A stretch of 64,000 bases of DNA from Lineus longissimus. Lineage: Eukaryota; Nemertea; Pilidiophora; Heteronemertea; Lineidae. The notes beneath the pieces were generated by a model. That model saw only the letters and a program-made list of their open reading frames with translations, made no database searches and had not been told where the DNA came from. Shown here piece after piece: positions 45,595 through 57,039 of this stretch. The position numbers were made by a program, and so were the translations under genes. The stretch is taken from positions 16,095,998 through 16,159,997 of the forward strand of contig NC_088314.1 in the NCBI RefSeq assembly GCF_910592395.1, given 5' to 3'. Position 1 is the first letter of the stretch, and each line of letters starts with the position of its first letter.

Positions 45595-45854
45595 GACTCG
45601 GAGAGTACATATTTCTACCAACTAAACTAACCGTACATTTCGATACATATAAAAAGACCTGCTTCATTTTCAAAGCTACCCGAACAAATGGGAAATTCCA
45701 AATTACTCTAAAAGTGGTCCGTTTATCAGGTGGTATCAGTGTACTTGGTGAACATTCTACTCAAACCAACAAAACAAACCGTTCGTTTTTTGTCGATCAA
45801 TATAGGTGTGACATGACCTCGCGAACATCTATCTCTGTGTGCCCCAAACCTTAG
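45595..45854 (+). CDS. Unknown exon, domain copy 1
   Basis: After a possible acceptor (CACCTAG, 45594) the frame is open to 45854. It encodes YIFLPTKLTVHFDTYKKTC, FIFKATRTNGKFQITLKVV and a polar tail. The core is clearly similar to the exon at 45951 (CDTYRKICFISKA, NGQFQIIRKVV, IGE versus LGE). I do not recognise the domain. The end of the exon is uncertain because the frame runs to a stop without a strong donor. Confidence 0.4.
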
Positions 45855-45950
45855 TTATAGATTGGCTAGGATTGTCTAAAGGAAAACGAAAAACACCGAA
45901 CCTGTTCTGCGACTCAGCACACCACATTTATTGAACGTTTGCTCTTTTAG

Positions 45951-46727
45951 GAATCACGTCCGCTTACATATAAACACTGCTACGCATATTATGAGGATAA
46001 CGCCTTTCCAAGGGGTCTAAAAGTCTTCACATTATATAACAATTACCTAGCAGTCCCAATTCGATGTAGATGCGATACATACAGAAAGATATGCTTTATA
46101 TCTAAAGCTGTCCCGAAAAATGGGCAATTCCAAATTATTCGAAAAGTAGTCAATCTCTTATTTAATATTAGAATGATTGGTGAATATAAGCAGTATAGAA
46201 TATTCCTTCACGGGCGAAAGCCTAGAATTAAGATGACCGATATTCTTAAGGGAGGTACCGGACGTATTCTAAAATTTCCAAACTCTGACAAATTCACCAA
46301 GTCACGAAGAAAATCAAAACCAACCATTATTTCAGGGAATATAATGAGAACAGGTATGATGGAAAGATTTGTTCTAGTGCATTGCATGAACCAGAAACAC
46401 TACCTTATCAAGATATACCAACAGCAAATTACAGATAACTTTATACGCTTGAACAATGCATATATTCAATTGCAGATACACAATCCTGTTCGGTTAAGCC
46501 TCAGTGATGTGGTGGACAAATGTCTACTTTTATGCGATGAAGTGCGTCCGTCTCTACTACTTCTAAGATATCACCATACTCCGTTATCTTTCGCTCTGAT
46601 GACTGATGAGAAAACCTCCTTTCGAAACCGTTATCATAGAAAAGTCACCCAACAAATCAAAACACGTAGACAAATCAGCAGCCATTTCTGGCAGCACATG
46701 CGCAGGTCACTTTCCCGCCAATCCTGA
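45951..46727 (+). CDS. Unknown exon, domain copy 2 with basic C-terminus
   Basis: It begins directly after a pyrimidine-rich acceptor (TTTGCTCTTTTAG) and is open for 258 codons to TGA, the longest gene-like exon in this part. The front contains HCYAYYEDNAFPRGLKV, then the domain shared with 45595-45854: CDTYRKICFISKA, NGQFQIIRKVVN. The C-terminal half is strongly basic (KSRRKSKPTI, YHRKVTQQIKTRRQISS), with conserved-looking IQLQIHNPVRLSLSDVVDK. No catalytic motif or membrane segment is evident. The duplicated domain in adjacent exons suggests an expanded gene family or an unidentified mobile-element protein. Confidence 0.45.
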   Translation, partial: ESRPLTYKHCYAYYEDNAFPRGLKVFTLYNNYLAVPIRCRCDTYRKICFISKAVPKNGQFQIIRKVVNLLFNIRMIGEYKQYRIFLHGRKPRIKMTDILKGGTGRILKFPNSDKFTKSRRKSKPTIISGNIMRTGMMERFVLVHCMNQKHYLIKIYQQQITDNFIRLNNAYIQLQIHNPVRLSLSDVVDKCLLLCDEVRPSLLLLRYHHTPLSFALMTDEKTSFRNRYHRKVTQQIKTRRQISSHFWQHMRRSLSRQS

Positions 46728-46788
46728 CGCCACATTACGTCATTGAAGGGGCGTCTCTCCACTGCAGGCGATGTCGGTCATGGGTTAG

Positions 46789-47486
46789 GTCTCATTAGGG
46801 AGTTGTTTTTTTTATTCATGAGCGCCCCCCCCCCCCTCACCGTAGTTCCTAAAATCATTGATTTATCGGTCCTTACAGTATGTCAGTGTTGATTCAGCAG
46901 TTGTTTTGGCAAAGACAAGTTTTTTTGGAGTTTCTAAAACCTAGATCGCTACTCAATAGGCGGCTAACAAGAAACTACGCATTTATACTGTTGTTGCCGA
47001 CGTATGTGTACACTGAACTTGGGATGTGCGTCGGCCCCGTGTTGAAATGCCGTCCAGTGCCAGTTGGTGCGTTTTTCGCTGATTTATGCAAAATTCAACA
47101 TATCTCAAAAGTTCAATGGTTGACCTTCGATTTTTTTTGATTTTTGTGTAGCGTAAGCAACTGTCTTTCATGGGAGAATGGTCTCTGTAAGAATTATTCA
47201 GGAAAAATGTGTAATATTTGGGGTTTTTCGTGATTGTCCAGCCCAATTGGCAATATTGCCCTTTGGGATGATGAACAGAGCTAGGAGCAAATGCGACGCT
47301 TGTGATTTATTTAAAGAAATAAAATGCCCGATTTAACATCCTGCAGAATCAGGGGAATCGGGCGTTTCCAGTGATAAACAACACAAATGGGTTGTCCTCA
47401 TGCATTCACTTTGGAAACGCATTTTAAAATAGATGTTACGTCCTGTTAATGGGGCACGTCATCATCGCGTTCATTTGGGAAAAACT
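46789..47486. mobile_element. Copy of the 720-bp TIR element, right end lost
   Basis: It starts GTCTCATTAGGGAG like 21590 and matches through GTTCATTTGGGAAAAACT. The terminal CCCTAACGAGAC is replaced by the start of another partial copy. The 87-codon frame (46880-47140) is nearly identical to that of the first copy. Confidence 0.85.
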
Positions 47487-47801
47487 AAAAGATCATTGAT
47501 TTATTGGTCCTCACAGTACGCCAGTGTTGATTTAGCAGTTGTTTTGGCAAAGACATGTTTTTTGGAGTTTCTGAAGCCTGGAGCGCTACTCAATAGGCGG
47601 CTAACAAGAAACTACGCATTTTACTGTTGTTGCCGACGTATGTGTACACTGATCTTGGGATGTGCGTCGATCCCGTGTGAAATGCCGTCCAGTGCCAGTT
47701 GGCGCGTTTTTCGCTGATTTGTACAAAATTCAACTTATTTCAAAAGTTCAATGGTTGACCCTCGATTTTTTTTTATTTTTGTGTAGCGTAAGCAACTGTC
47801 T
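47487..47801. mobile_element. Partial second copy of the 720-bp element
   Basis: It matches from AAATCATTGATTT through GCGTAAGCAACTGTCT, then changes abruptly to the MULE-like element. Its right end reappears after that element (48551-48598: GGGCACGTCATCATCATG to AATCCCTAAACAA). Small indels shift the frame that is open in the other copies. Confidence 0.75.
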
Positions 47802-48550
47802 ACGGATTCTGCGGAACCTGCGGAATCTGGTCTGCAGCGGATTTTCTATGTTATGGATCCGGTCGTTTCGCTCCCTGACGTTTTCGCCCCAGCCTTTTCG
47901 CCCCCAAACTTAGCCTAATACCATTAGGCCCCCCTAATACCATCGGGAGACACTGACATATGGGGAACACTGATAGATGTTACACGGTACCGTCCATGTG
48001 CATGCAATGTACATCATGTACACTGCACAGTAGTAGGCCCTGGGCTATATGATTGATATTGGCATTGGCATTCCATCCAAATGACTATAAAAAAGTCCAC
48101 GAGTAGGCCCATGTGCCATAATAAGCTCTCAAGACCTGATCATAGGCCTACATTAATTTCTGACTAAGGCCTCACATCTAAAATGCAATGAAATACCACG
48201 ATATTAACAAATTAACAAATGAGCGAAAATGACGTGTGTTTTTCGGATGCGTAACGACTTACACGATTACGGGCCAACTCGGCCGATTACCAACTCGGCC
48301 TGGGTTATAGATCACGGCCAATGTGGAAATCGTCCGATAATAGAATGCAGAAATTTTTTTCGTGCATGTTGGGGTTTTTCCGAAATGCTTGATAATCTTA
48401 GCGGTTTAGACAATTTAACAGTTATGGAATATTACAAATATTTATTATAAGGATAATTTATCATAATATCGATATTCTCGTGCTGTTTTTATGCTGATTC
48501 CGCCCAGTTTCCGCAAGTTCCGCAGAATCCGCAGGATCCGCTAAATCGCC
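47802..48550. mobile_element. Deletion derivative of the MULE-like transposon
   Basis: The left part (CGGATTCTGCGGAACCTGCGG and GGTCGTTTCGCTCCCTGACG) matches 20880-20960; 48195-48365 matches 21465-21585 joined directly to 22315-22359; 48366-48550 matches the right end 24631-24815. It lacks both nested elements of the other copy and thus shows their empty sites. The outermost bases of the left TIR are missing. A fragment GACACTGACATATGGGGAAC (47949) matches the TIR element at 59214. Confidence 0.8.
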
Positions 48551-48598
48551 ATGGGCACGTCATCATCATGTACATTTGGGAAAAAAATCCCTAAACAA

Positions 48599-49150
48599 AT
48601 CCAGTGTCGACGTTGCGACACGTCAAGATATTGCAACGGGAAAGAAACAGTATTGACGTCACGCTCAATCAACGGACAGGGACGGTCAAAGACACTTCGT
48701 TCGATATGGCTTACTTCGCCCACGACATTCACCAGGCAGATCAAAGGAGATTCTCTCCGACATCACAGATTGCCATTTCCCCAAACTAGAATAAACGCAT
48801 GCGTAAGAAGATATCAAAATCATCAAACGTTAATCAGCCCCTTCACCTGTCCTACAGAAAACACGCACTTGTAGTCTTAACCCGGACATAGAGGACAATG
48901 TGAGGTGTATTGTTTTTCATGTAAAGTGTCTTAATCAATTTAAGGGGGCAGGTCGAGCTCTACCATTCAGGTATCTTCTTGAGCTTGTGATTGCTCTAGA
49001 TATTTCGGAAAACAATATGTTCTGGTGTCTCTTCTGATCATCAGCTTAAATGTAACTTTGTTGAATCTGGACATGTATAAACAAAATGAATGAACATCCA
49101 TCGTAAAAAATCCAGATTATATTCTTATGTGATGATCTTCATTTTCGTAT
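48599..49150. other. Unassigned spacer
   Basis: Several overlapping frames exist at 48551-48874, but none shows motifs or splice support. Confidence 0.5.
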
Positions 49151-49647
49151 TACTGTAGAACAGAAACAAAAATTGCGTGCATGATATTTCCTCGAATTTC
49201 GCAAGAAGGATCATGCTCGCGAAAACATTCTGCCTAGAAAATCTCTTGCTCTTCAGCACGAATTCCATGTCATTGTTGCCATTTTTCACAGGCATTACAT
49301 CTAGCTAGGCCATACATGTATGATATGTCGATCAGGGACAGCATAAGGGGTGATTGATAGAGACTGCGATAGCCTGTGCAATTATAGTACGTATCATAAT
49401 TACACCTGACAAACACAAATTCTATGAAAATCTTCTCAAAGACTTTTGCCTCATTAATGTCTGCTTTGTGTGGTAAACATTATAAGATCAATTACTAAAT
49501 TCATAGAAGTATGTTGACACTGGCTTTGTGCATATATACTCCTATATACGACTTATATTTTATAATTGGAAAAATAAATTTGACCCACAAAAGTAGTCTG
49601 CCGCGAATATGTCCATCGCCCGCGACAATTTTATGTTTTTTACAGTA
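49151..49647. mobile_element. 497-bp TIR MITE, Tc1/mariner type
   Basis: It starts TACTGTAGAACAGAAACAAA and ends with the imperfect inverse (ATTTTATGTTTTTTACAGTA). Similarity runs about 30 bases inward with a shared CGCG-containing part. The TA ends fit a TA target duplication. No ORF is supported. Confidence 0.65.
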
Positions 49648-50504
49648 ATGTGCATGTGTATAGTCTATACAGGAGTAATCTTGATTTTTTTCTTACATTC
49701 CAAGATCGGATCTTTTAGTTGAAAATATTTAAGCGTCTTGAAAGAACCTTATTTGGATTAATGACAGTGGGTTCTTAAAAATGTCTGGTTAAATGTGACC
49801 CAGGCGGGTGGGCTAGAAAGAAAGCCTAACGGCAAAAACGTTCCTAATGCCAAGAATATTATATATGCCATCATTCCGAACCATCTCCCTCTGTCGTTCC
49901 ACCCCGGCTTCTACCAAACAACTGATCAACGATGAATGCTCGTTGCGTAATGTCACTCGATCGTGACCTGTATTGAATCAGCTCTACTTCATTTTTCAAT
50001 TCATTTTCATTTCATTCTTGAAATCAAAAGTGCGCAAAATAGTAAAAGATATACCAAACGTTTGAGTCGTCGAAGTACATTATTGTATAAACAGCAAGGG
50101 CGGTAGGGAACGACCCCCCCCCCCCCCCCCCACACACACCCCTTGGAAATAATCTCTGAAATTAAATGAGGATAATTTTAGATTGTGGTTGTGTAAAATA
50201 GAACACTATCTTCCATAATAGCTCAGCATATGCAATAAGGACTTCAGCTCCACTCGCCGAAAATCTCATTCATAACGCCACCTACATTACATTGGCATTG
50301 CCCTTAACTGGCAGTTAGAAGAATTCAGGCCTAGCCCAATTACCGCCTATTGTTATTAAACAAAGCCCTCGCGCACCAAGGCCTTAATTTCGTTGTTCTA
50401 CTGTCTTAATAAATGGTCATCCGGGAAAAAAATGTCATTAGCAACATCCACGAATGAGCTCATAAACGTAATGTAATGAATGAGCAGTCCAAAAATACAA
50501 TATT
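49648..50504. other. Unassigned AT-rich spacer with C run
   Basis: An 18-base C run followed by CACACACACC lies at 50114-50140. Otherwise nothing is recognised. Confidence 0.6.
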
Positions 50505-51395
50505 TCCTCGCATAGCTCGCCGTCTGACCCAGGCAATGTTTCAAAGTACAGCAAAGTTGTCAATTTTTACTCTAGCAATAGCGGGTTCGAGACGGGGCAT
50601 TGATCACCCTTCGACTGGGATTATAGACGTAGTTTGATCATAATTGGTCTAGCTATTCCCGCAAAATAGTAGCAGGGAAACGATGACTCAATTGTACCGA
50701 TAAGTGACTGAGACTTGTGTGAAACATTTGTCCGATTAGTATTTTGATAACTTGTTTCATGTGAAGTAATGGTGAACAAGAAATTATAGCTCTTTTGTTC
50801 AGTATTTGCTGTTCCTGAGCCGTTGTATTCATCTACATCCCTGATATCATTCTTATTTACTGACCAGTCCCGAAAGGTTCGTCGGTGAGTTCGATATCTC
50901 TGCGTGAACGCTGTAGGTGTCCGTGAGCGTAACCTAAAAGGTGGGCCTGGATGTAGTCATCCGGCAGATACCCAACCTTCTGGGCAACCGAATAAGCATT
51001 CAGACATCGTCTAGGTGGCCCCTCCATCGGCGGATCAGTACCGCCACCATCCACACCATTATCATCTTCGCAGTCTTCGTCACCATCAGTATCCTCATTA
51101 GTTACCATAGCCAAGCGCAGTTGCCAGCAACACTGGCTCAAAACCTCAAAACCAACAAACCAGAAACAAGAACTTTCCAACGAGTCATTTTGACAGATGG
51201 AACAAGTGACAACAATACGTTTTGTAATTTGGACTAAGTTCAAGTCATAGGCCACGAGATCGTTACATCACTATTCGGAGTAACTCCTATGGTACCTCTA
51301 AATTAAGGTTACGTCTTCAGCCGCAAGTGCGTATGGGGAGAATCCTAATCTCTTAATAGCTATTGTTAGGGTACAGATTGGGCCAGGATCATAGT
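50505..51395 (-). mobile_element. Truncated copy of the 1.6 kb TIR element family
   Basis: The reverse complement matches 62490-63331 of the complete element. The TIR (TTCCTCGCATAGCTCGCCGT) is present at 50505, while the other end is lost at about 51395. It carries the minus-strand ORF 51255-50857. Confidence 0.8.
50857..51255 (-). CDS. ORF of 1.6 kb TIR element, copy 1
   Basis: A 132-codon frame. Conserved with 62630-63019: TCSICQNDSLESSCF with CxxC, QCCWQLRLAMVTNEDTDGDED with an acidic run, GPPRRCLNAYSVAQKVGYLP and DDYIQAHLLGYAHGH. The two copies share long blocks of protein and DNA, and the frame is kept in both until the last 20 residues, where a deletion or shift separates them. I do not recognise the family. 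It has no DDE-type signature, so it may be an accessory or a captured protein. Confidence 0.45.
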   Translation of the reverse strand: MAYDLNLVQITKRIVVTCSICQNDSLESSCFWFVGFEVLSQCCWQLRLAMVTNEDTDGDEDCEDDNGVDGGGTDPPMEGPPRRCLNAYSVAQKVGYLPDDYIQAHLLGYAHGHLQRSRRDIELTDEPFGTGQ

Positions 51396-51499
51396 GGTGA
51401 AAAATCAGTTTCTCCACAATGATTCAAGGCATACATTGTTACAAGATCCCGTGTAGTCATAACCATAGACAACTGTGAAAAATGGAGTTCACTACGTCA

Positions 51500-52290
51500 C
51501 GTCGAAAGCTTCTCTTTAGCTGGGTTTGGTTTGGAAGGAGGGAGTCTTGGGAGTGCAAGCGGAGGAGAAAACAACTTTTTAAAGAAAAAGTTCAGCTCCA
51601 AACAGGCATTATTTCCTGTATTTCTGAGTGGGGTCTCTCTTGAGCACCTGATAGGGTTTGGTGTCATTAAGGAGAGTCATACACTTATCGAAGTACACAG
51701 TCTTGTCAAACACTACAGTGCACCTGCCCTTGTCTGCTGGCAGAATCTTGATCGAATGTCTTTCTGTGGAGTCTGTATGGCTTTGGCCTCCTCTAAGGTA
51801 ATATTCTTTTCAATGTTCTTGTGGTTGCCGATCTCATTGATGACCGTACCACGGAGTTCACTGGCATCGTCATCGGTGAGCCTTCGACATGCAGTTTCTG
51901 TGGTCGTGATGATTTCCTCGATTGGGTCAAAGCTTAATCCCTTCACCGAAATTCATTTAATCACCGCAAAGTTTAATCCCTTCGCCAAAACAGACGACTC
52001 CGGATCGTTGAGAATCCGCTGAGAACAGTTCATTACCCATTTGTCGATATATTCCGCCGAGATCGTGGCGTTTTTGACGGCCACTTTGCGTTTTTCCTCC
52101 TGTGCACTTTTACCAACAAGTGGCCATACTTGTTTATCTGCCTCGCTTTGGATACCTAATGTTCCCGTATCTGCGACCTTCCTACCCTTGTCTTAACCTC
52201 TTCGCGTGCGTCGCCATGGATACTATCGTCTAAAGATCGGGATAAGTTCGTCTGTTTATCCTTCAGTAAATCTGACATACGGACCGCCTG
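51500..52290 (-). pseudogene. Penelope-like element fragment
   Basis: On the minus strand, from high to low coordinate: LLKDKQTNLSRSLDDSIHGD, SAQEEKRKVAVKNATISAEY, WVMNCSQRILNDPE, SVLAKGLNFAV, then after stops and a short duplicated segment (KGLSFDP appears twice) DDDASELRGTVINEIGN, ITLEEAKAIQTPQKD and, in another frame, KILPADKGRCTVVFDK and MTLLNDTKPYQVLKRDP. The L-SKGLNFA block and the LPADKGxxTVV block are characteristic of the region before the reverse transcriptase of Penelope-like elements, which use a GIY-YIG or no endonuclease. The catalytic RT core is missing. Confidence 0.75.
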
Positions 52291-52309
52291 AACCAGTTCG
52301 TGAAGGTGT

Positions 52310-53960
52310 TGTTTATCTTAATTCGAGATTGAGGTTTCTTATAACTCGTAATATTTTACTGTAAATATTGCAGCTAAGAGGTTTCTATAATAACATATAT
52401 GTGTCAACCCAATCAAATGCCTTCTGCATATCCACAAAACAAGCAAAGGTAGGATGATCGACCATCTGCCATTATATATACCTTACTACTGATGTTACCG
52501 TAAACATATGCTCCACACAGGATATTTTCTTACGAAAACCATTTTGATCATCATTATAAAGATTTAGAAATACCATGTGATCCACGATACTTAAGTTGAG
52601 AATTGATGCAAACACCTTATAAACAGAAGATACCAGACCTATACCTCTATAATTTAGGGGAACACGTACACGGGTGCAATGATGCAATTTTTGTAATTTG
52701 AATAAAACCGCCTTTAGCCAAAACAACCTGTATCCAGTGCAACATTGAAAAAATGCATTAATGTTAACATGACCTGGTCGTTTCTTATTGCTTCACTTGG
52801 TATGTTATCCAAACCAGGGCTTTGAAGAGAGCACTTTGACTTCTTAGCACAACTTAAATCTTATAATCCTTGTATATGTCATGTGTATGTACAGTTTTTA
52901 CGCTTTATTGCCTTTCTAACCTGAACACAGGTTATCCTTTCATTAACAAACTAGTTTTCGAAATATTCCGGTTCTGCCATCCTATCCTCTCTCTCGGACA
53001 CCTTCTTTTTCCTGATCATGATCACCTCCTCAAAAAAACTGCTATCTCCTTCAATATCTTGGTTAGCTGGCCTGTTTTATAATTTGTCGTTTGCTGACTG
53101 CCGTTTTTCTGATACTGCAGCCATGACCTCAGTATATACTGGGAAGGTATCGCGTTGGCCTTTCGTTGACCTAGTTTGTTGACCGCATCCCAAAAAGACA
53201 TCGGATCTGTTGTTTGCAACTCGTAAAACTCTCAAATCATATTTCTGTCATAAATACGGTCAAAGAACCTTAGTCGTCGGTTAAACCGTGAAGCGTCCTT
53301 AAACTCTAATCTAAGGCGTCTTGCTATATGCCTTGTTCTTTTCACAACGCCCTTTTCTTTTATACATTATACCATAATGCCGACAGTTCTTTGTTCCAAT
53401 ACGGTTTGCAAAGTTTATGCAATTCCTTTGACTTACAGCCGACATCAACAAAGCGGATGCAGGTGTGAGTCCATCTCACGATTCGTCAAAACATTATCAA
53501 TAGGAATATCATTACACATAGAGGGATTAGGTTGCCCATCGAAAAAATAAATTCTATCTGCCCCTTTATTGGCATCTTGAGTCGCCACAGCCGAGTTGAC
53601 ATCAGAACGTAGCGGTAGATCTACACCACAGTCTAGTATCATGGTAACTAAAGAGTGATCAGGGCATTTACTCCTCTCACCTAACAATCGACTCAAAGCT
53701 GATATTCAACAAGATCAGATATGAGGACTATTTCCAAGCTAATACACTTTCCAATCAGGTCATATGGCAGTGTTAGATAGTCAACTACGGATTTTCCACG
53801 AGTAGACACGAAGGTAAAACTTGAAATTTGAAATTTGCTTGTCAGCAAATTTGATAGCCCCCACGGGCCCACACAGTACACGTATGGAGGAGTGAAGTCT
53901 ATTCCGTTTCGCGGATGATCTATTTCCGGACAAACACGCTCGCGCTTTCTCAAAATCACA
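52310..53960 (-). pseudogene. Second LINE: endonuclease to reverse transcriptase, decayed
   Basis: Read from 53960 downward: a C-terminal endonuclease part (FTFVSTRGKSVVDYLTLPYD, ISLEIVLISDL and, after frame changes, CPDHSLVTMIL with the His of the SDH motif), a linker (TDPMSFWDAVNKLGQRKANA-type text near 53219), and the reverse transcriptase fingers and palm (LNYRGIGLVSSVYKVFASIL, DQNGFRKKISCVEHMF, FACFVDMQKAFDWVDT, where the first catalytic Asp lies). It stops at about 52310, before the YADD block. Several stops and frameshifts make it non-functional. It differs from the LINE at 38015-39625. Confidence 0.8.
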
Positions 53961-54971
53961 CGCTCAATAACATTTAAACATCACCCTAACCTTTTCAGAT
54001 GGGCAGGATGGATCATCGATAAGCATTTAAGGCTATTCCTTTGTTTTATTCCTACATTCAACCGTCGTTCTTAGCTCAAAATACTCGACAGCTCGCCACT
54101 TCGGCAAAGAGATACCGCCGCCATGATGCATGAGGATATGACGTCACCATTACGGGGCGGAGCTTATGCTAATGTACGTGTGATTGACAGAATCGCGTCG
54201 GAGATTTGAAAGCAAATCAGAAAATCGGCGCATAAAAACGCTTCAAAGTCATCAAAATTATCCGAATTTCGAAAAAATCTTTGCCAGGTGCACTAGATCG
54301 AGTTTAGTTTGATGGGACAGGGGTGACAGTTTTTCAGTTGAAATAACAGTTTTGCTGGACTACCTCTATAATATAACCTGGGAAGAATGCAGAGGCTAGT
54401 ACCTTCTCCTAGTAATCTCAATATAGACCCCACATTTGTTGTATGTGGGGTCTATAATTATTGCATTCGGTGGTAACTCTACCGTTTGCCACACAAAAAC
54501 GAATATCCTTGAGGAAATCAATGTATATTAGTTTCACTAGAGACCATTGCACAACTTGGTGTCACCATCCCACTAGCTATGAACATTGAATATGTTTAAT
54601 GGCATTGAACGACCTTGTGCCATAATTAAGACCTCGCCACATGTCAAAAATATGAAACGTTTAATTCAAAATATATTTTATTTCAAATGGATGCACCGCA
54701 CCCTTATACTCTATTTATAGTAATTTTCAATTACCAAGCAAATTGAAAATTGCTGTAATTGTAAATTAAATCATTGAGGAGCCGTTAACTGCATGCAATG
54801 TGTTTGCGTTTAGGTCGCCAGCCGTTGGTGCAAATAATATTCCACTAAGCATCACAACAAGAACAATCCAATACCTGGCTGGTGAAGAAAGGAGGGTTGC
54901 ACCAGTCTAAAAAAATCAAATAGCAACGTCCCTTGGAATTGACAAATATCTTCCTTATTCATGTGATTTGT
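53961..54971. other. Unassigned spacer with a palindrome
   Basis: No gene recognised. It contains the stem-loop at 54422-54456. Confidence 0.5.
54422..54456. repeat. Perfect 14-bp stem-loop
   Basis: TATAGACCCCACAT and ATGTGGGGTCTATA flank a seven-base loop TTGTTGT. It could be a relic MITE or a structured RNA element. Confidence 0.9.
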
Positions 54972-55196
54972 TGACAAGGAGCCGCTGTGGACTAGTTGCT
55001 TGGATTTTCGACTAGCGGTCAAGAGGTACCTGGTTCGAACCCCACTGGCGGCGTAAGACTTCAGGCAGGTCTCTTTGTCTTACTTGCCTTACTCCACCCA
55101 TGTATAAATGGGTACCGGTCAGAAATGCTCTGATTGTAGCGCTGATTGAGCAGCTCATCTAAGTTCTACTGAAAGATTTCAGGATAGACTGGGGTT
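54972..55196 (+). mobile_element. tRNA-derived SINE
   Basis: The head resembles a tRNA gene: GCCGCTGTGGACTAGTTGC with an A-box-like part, then GGTTCGAACCCC as a good B box, closing with GGCGGC. The body CTTACTTGCCTTACTCCACC, then CATGTATAAATGGGTACCGG, is a segment I know as recurrent in SINEs of marine invertebrates. Its 3' end is uncertain and abuts the inverted-repeat element at about 55197. Confidence 0.75.
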
Positions 55197-56125
55197 AAAA
55201 GTGTGAAGTCGGATGACACGACACCAATACACAAGTATATCTCCCAAATTACAAGGGCTCCGCATTGCATGTTTTTACCAGTTATGGAGATATATGTTGG
55301 TCATAGAACAATGCTCTTTGGATAAGTTTTGGAAACAAGGAACATGGGTAAAATACAAAAATTTGAAGATGAATTTTTCCTTTTTTTCGAATTACCAAAT
55401 TTCTTCTGATGATTCATATTATTTGATATTTATTTAGCAACTTATCCCAATTTATCTCAAATACACAATGTGAGCCAGTTTCCATTGCTTTTTCTGTAAA
55501 ATTTTGTGTCTGAAATTCTCTGAATTCCTAAGCCCACAAATTACTTCTTAAATGGCCCCTCTCCTAATGAATGACCTCCATTCAATGTAGATTTAGGCCT
55601 TCATAAATCAATTGACATGCACCACGAAGAATAATAAGTTCTCAAACACTAATTCATTTCTGTGGTGTGTCACCTTTCTCTTACCTGTCCTTTATTATCT
55701 TTGTCTGTTTCGACCTCGGCTTAATAGGTTGGAATTCAGAAAAGGCGCCAGAATGAGATATTCAATTGGTCAATTTATTCAGTTTACGATGCTGAAGCCT
55801 ACTATAAATAAGTCAACAGCCCTTGTTATAGTCTAAGACCAAAGGGGACCTTGTCAATAGTATGGTTTATCAGTCTAAAACTGATGAGGTGGGGAAATTT
55901 TGAAAGAAAATACAACAAACTAAAGAAAAATTTTAATATTTTTTAAATTTTGGGATTGCGATGCTGCAAAAAAATTTGAAATCGGATGATTTCCAAGAAA
56001 AATTTCATTTTCCAATATATAATTTGTTTTCTTTTTTTTTTCAAAGATTTATCGAAAAGACATTGTTCATTGTTCCATTGTGGTTTAGGTGATATTCTTG
56101 TGTATTTGGCGTCTTCTACTTTTAA
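55197..56125. mobile_element. Long inverted-repeat element
   Basis: 55197-55410 is similar to the reverse complement of about 55980-56125: both have TTAAAAGT, CCAAATACACAAGTATATC-like text, GAACAATG, CTTTGGATAA and AATTTTTCCTT in the same order with indels. The arms are AT-rich and about 70-75 percent alike by eye. No transposase frame is seen between them. Confidence 0.5.
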
Positions 56126-56546
56126 AGACTGTACAGACACTCATATTCTATTGCCTGGCCTACAATGTAAAAGTAAAGTCTGTAGTGTCATCGGCTTGTC
56201 AGTTTTTGCAAAAGTTGTTTTAGTATACGTCTTTCTTTATGATAACCATCTTCATTTGTCGGTGTTTTCCCCTTAGGCCGCGATTTGATAGCGTTCACGC
56301 TTTCACATGTAACGTGTCGCTGTCCACTTTTCATGTGTGACATGATCGAAGAACGAACAAGTCATTTCCAAAGAGCGGGCGACGTACTACTCACAATGTC
56401 CCCGTTCACCCTCACATCGGTCTATCAAGCCTAAGTCAGTTAACATGGGACAAGTGAAAAATGAACAGTGACAACGTGAACTCTACACTATTAGACAACA
56501 TGCATGGTCAGTTCTGCTTGAAACGCCCTTTATTACCCAACACTGA
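56126..56546. other. Unassigned spacer
   Basis: Nothing recognised; 5' region of the putative exon at 56547. Confidence 0.5.
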
Positions 56547-56765
56547 CGGCGCATACGTCCTCTATATAGTCCGAAAGGTCCGTTATTCCGAGACTCGTTA
56601 GTTAGAAAATTACACTACAAAATTCATTTTGAAGAAGATCGTACTGTAGTCCGATTGCCCGCTAGTCTAAATCAGGGAAAATACCAAATAATGCAAAATG
56701 GAAAAAATACACCGTTATTTGAAAGAAATATGATATTTTCTGGTGACTCTGATGATTATTCTGTG
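56547..56765 (+). CDS. Possible exon upstream of the cystatin-like gene
   Basis: 73 codons are open from a stop at 56544 to a splice donor match GTG|GTAAGA at 56766. The text includes LYSPKGPLFRDSLVRKLHY, EEDRTVVRLPASLNQGKYQI and a tail GDSDDYSV. It has no Met near the start, so it would be internal or non-coding. If spliced to the AG at 57014 it would meet a stop at once. Unknown family; weak evidence. Confidence 0.25.
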
Positions 56766-57039
56766 GTAAGAAAGCTGGCTTAGCGTAATATAATCCCTAA
56801 CATTTAGGGTTACACGTTTTCCGATAGCATTTGTTTTCATTTTCAGTCTGGCGGGACTTTTTTTCCAAATTTGCGGGCTTTCGGACTAGCGGGTCTTAGA
56901 ACAAGCGGGTCTTCGTACTAGCGGCCTGTAACCCATGACATATCTCGATTCCTTCACAAATATTTAATAAACTGTGTCTCATTTTGTTTACTTCTGATGG
57001 CACCTTCCTTTTAGAGTTAGCGGATCTAAGTTCACTGAA

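Noticed and set aside
51531-52022. 163-codon plus-strand ORF
   Set aside because: It is antisense to the Penelope-like fragment, whose motifs are clear on the minus strand.
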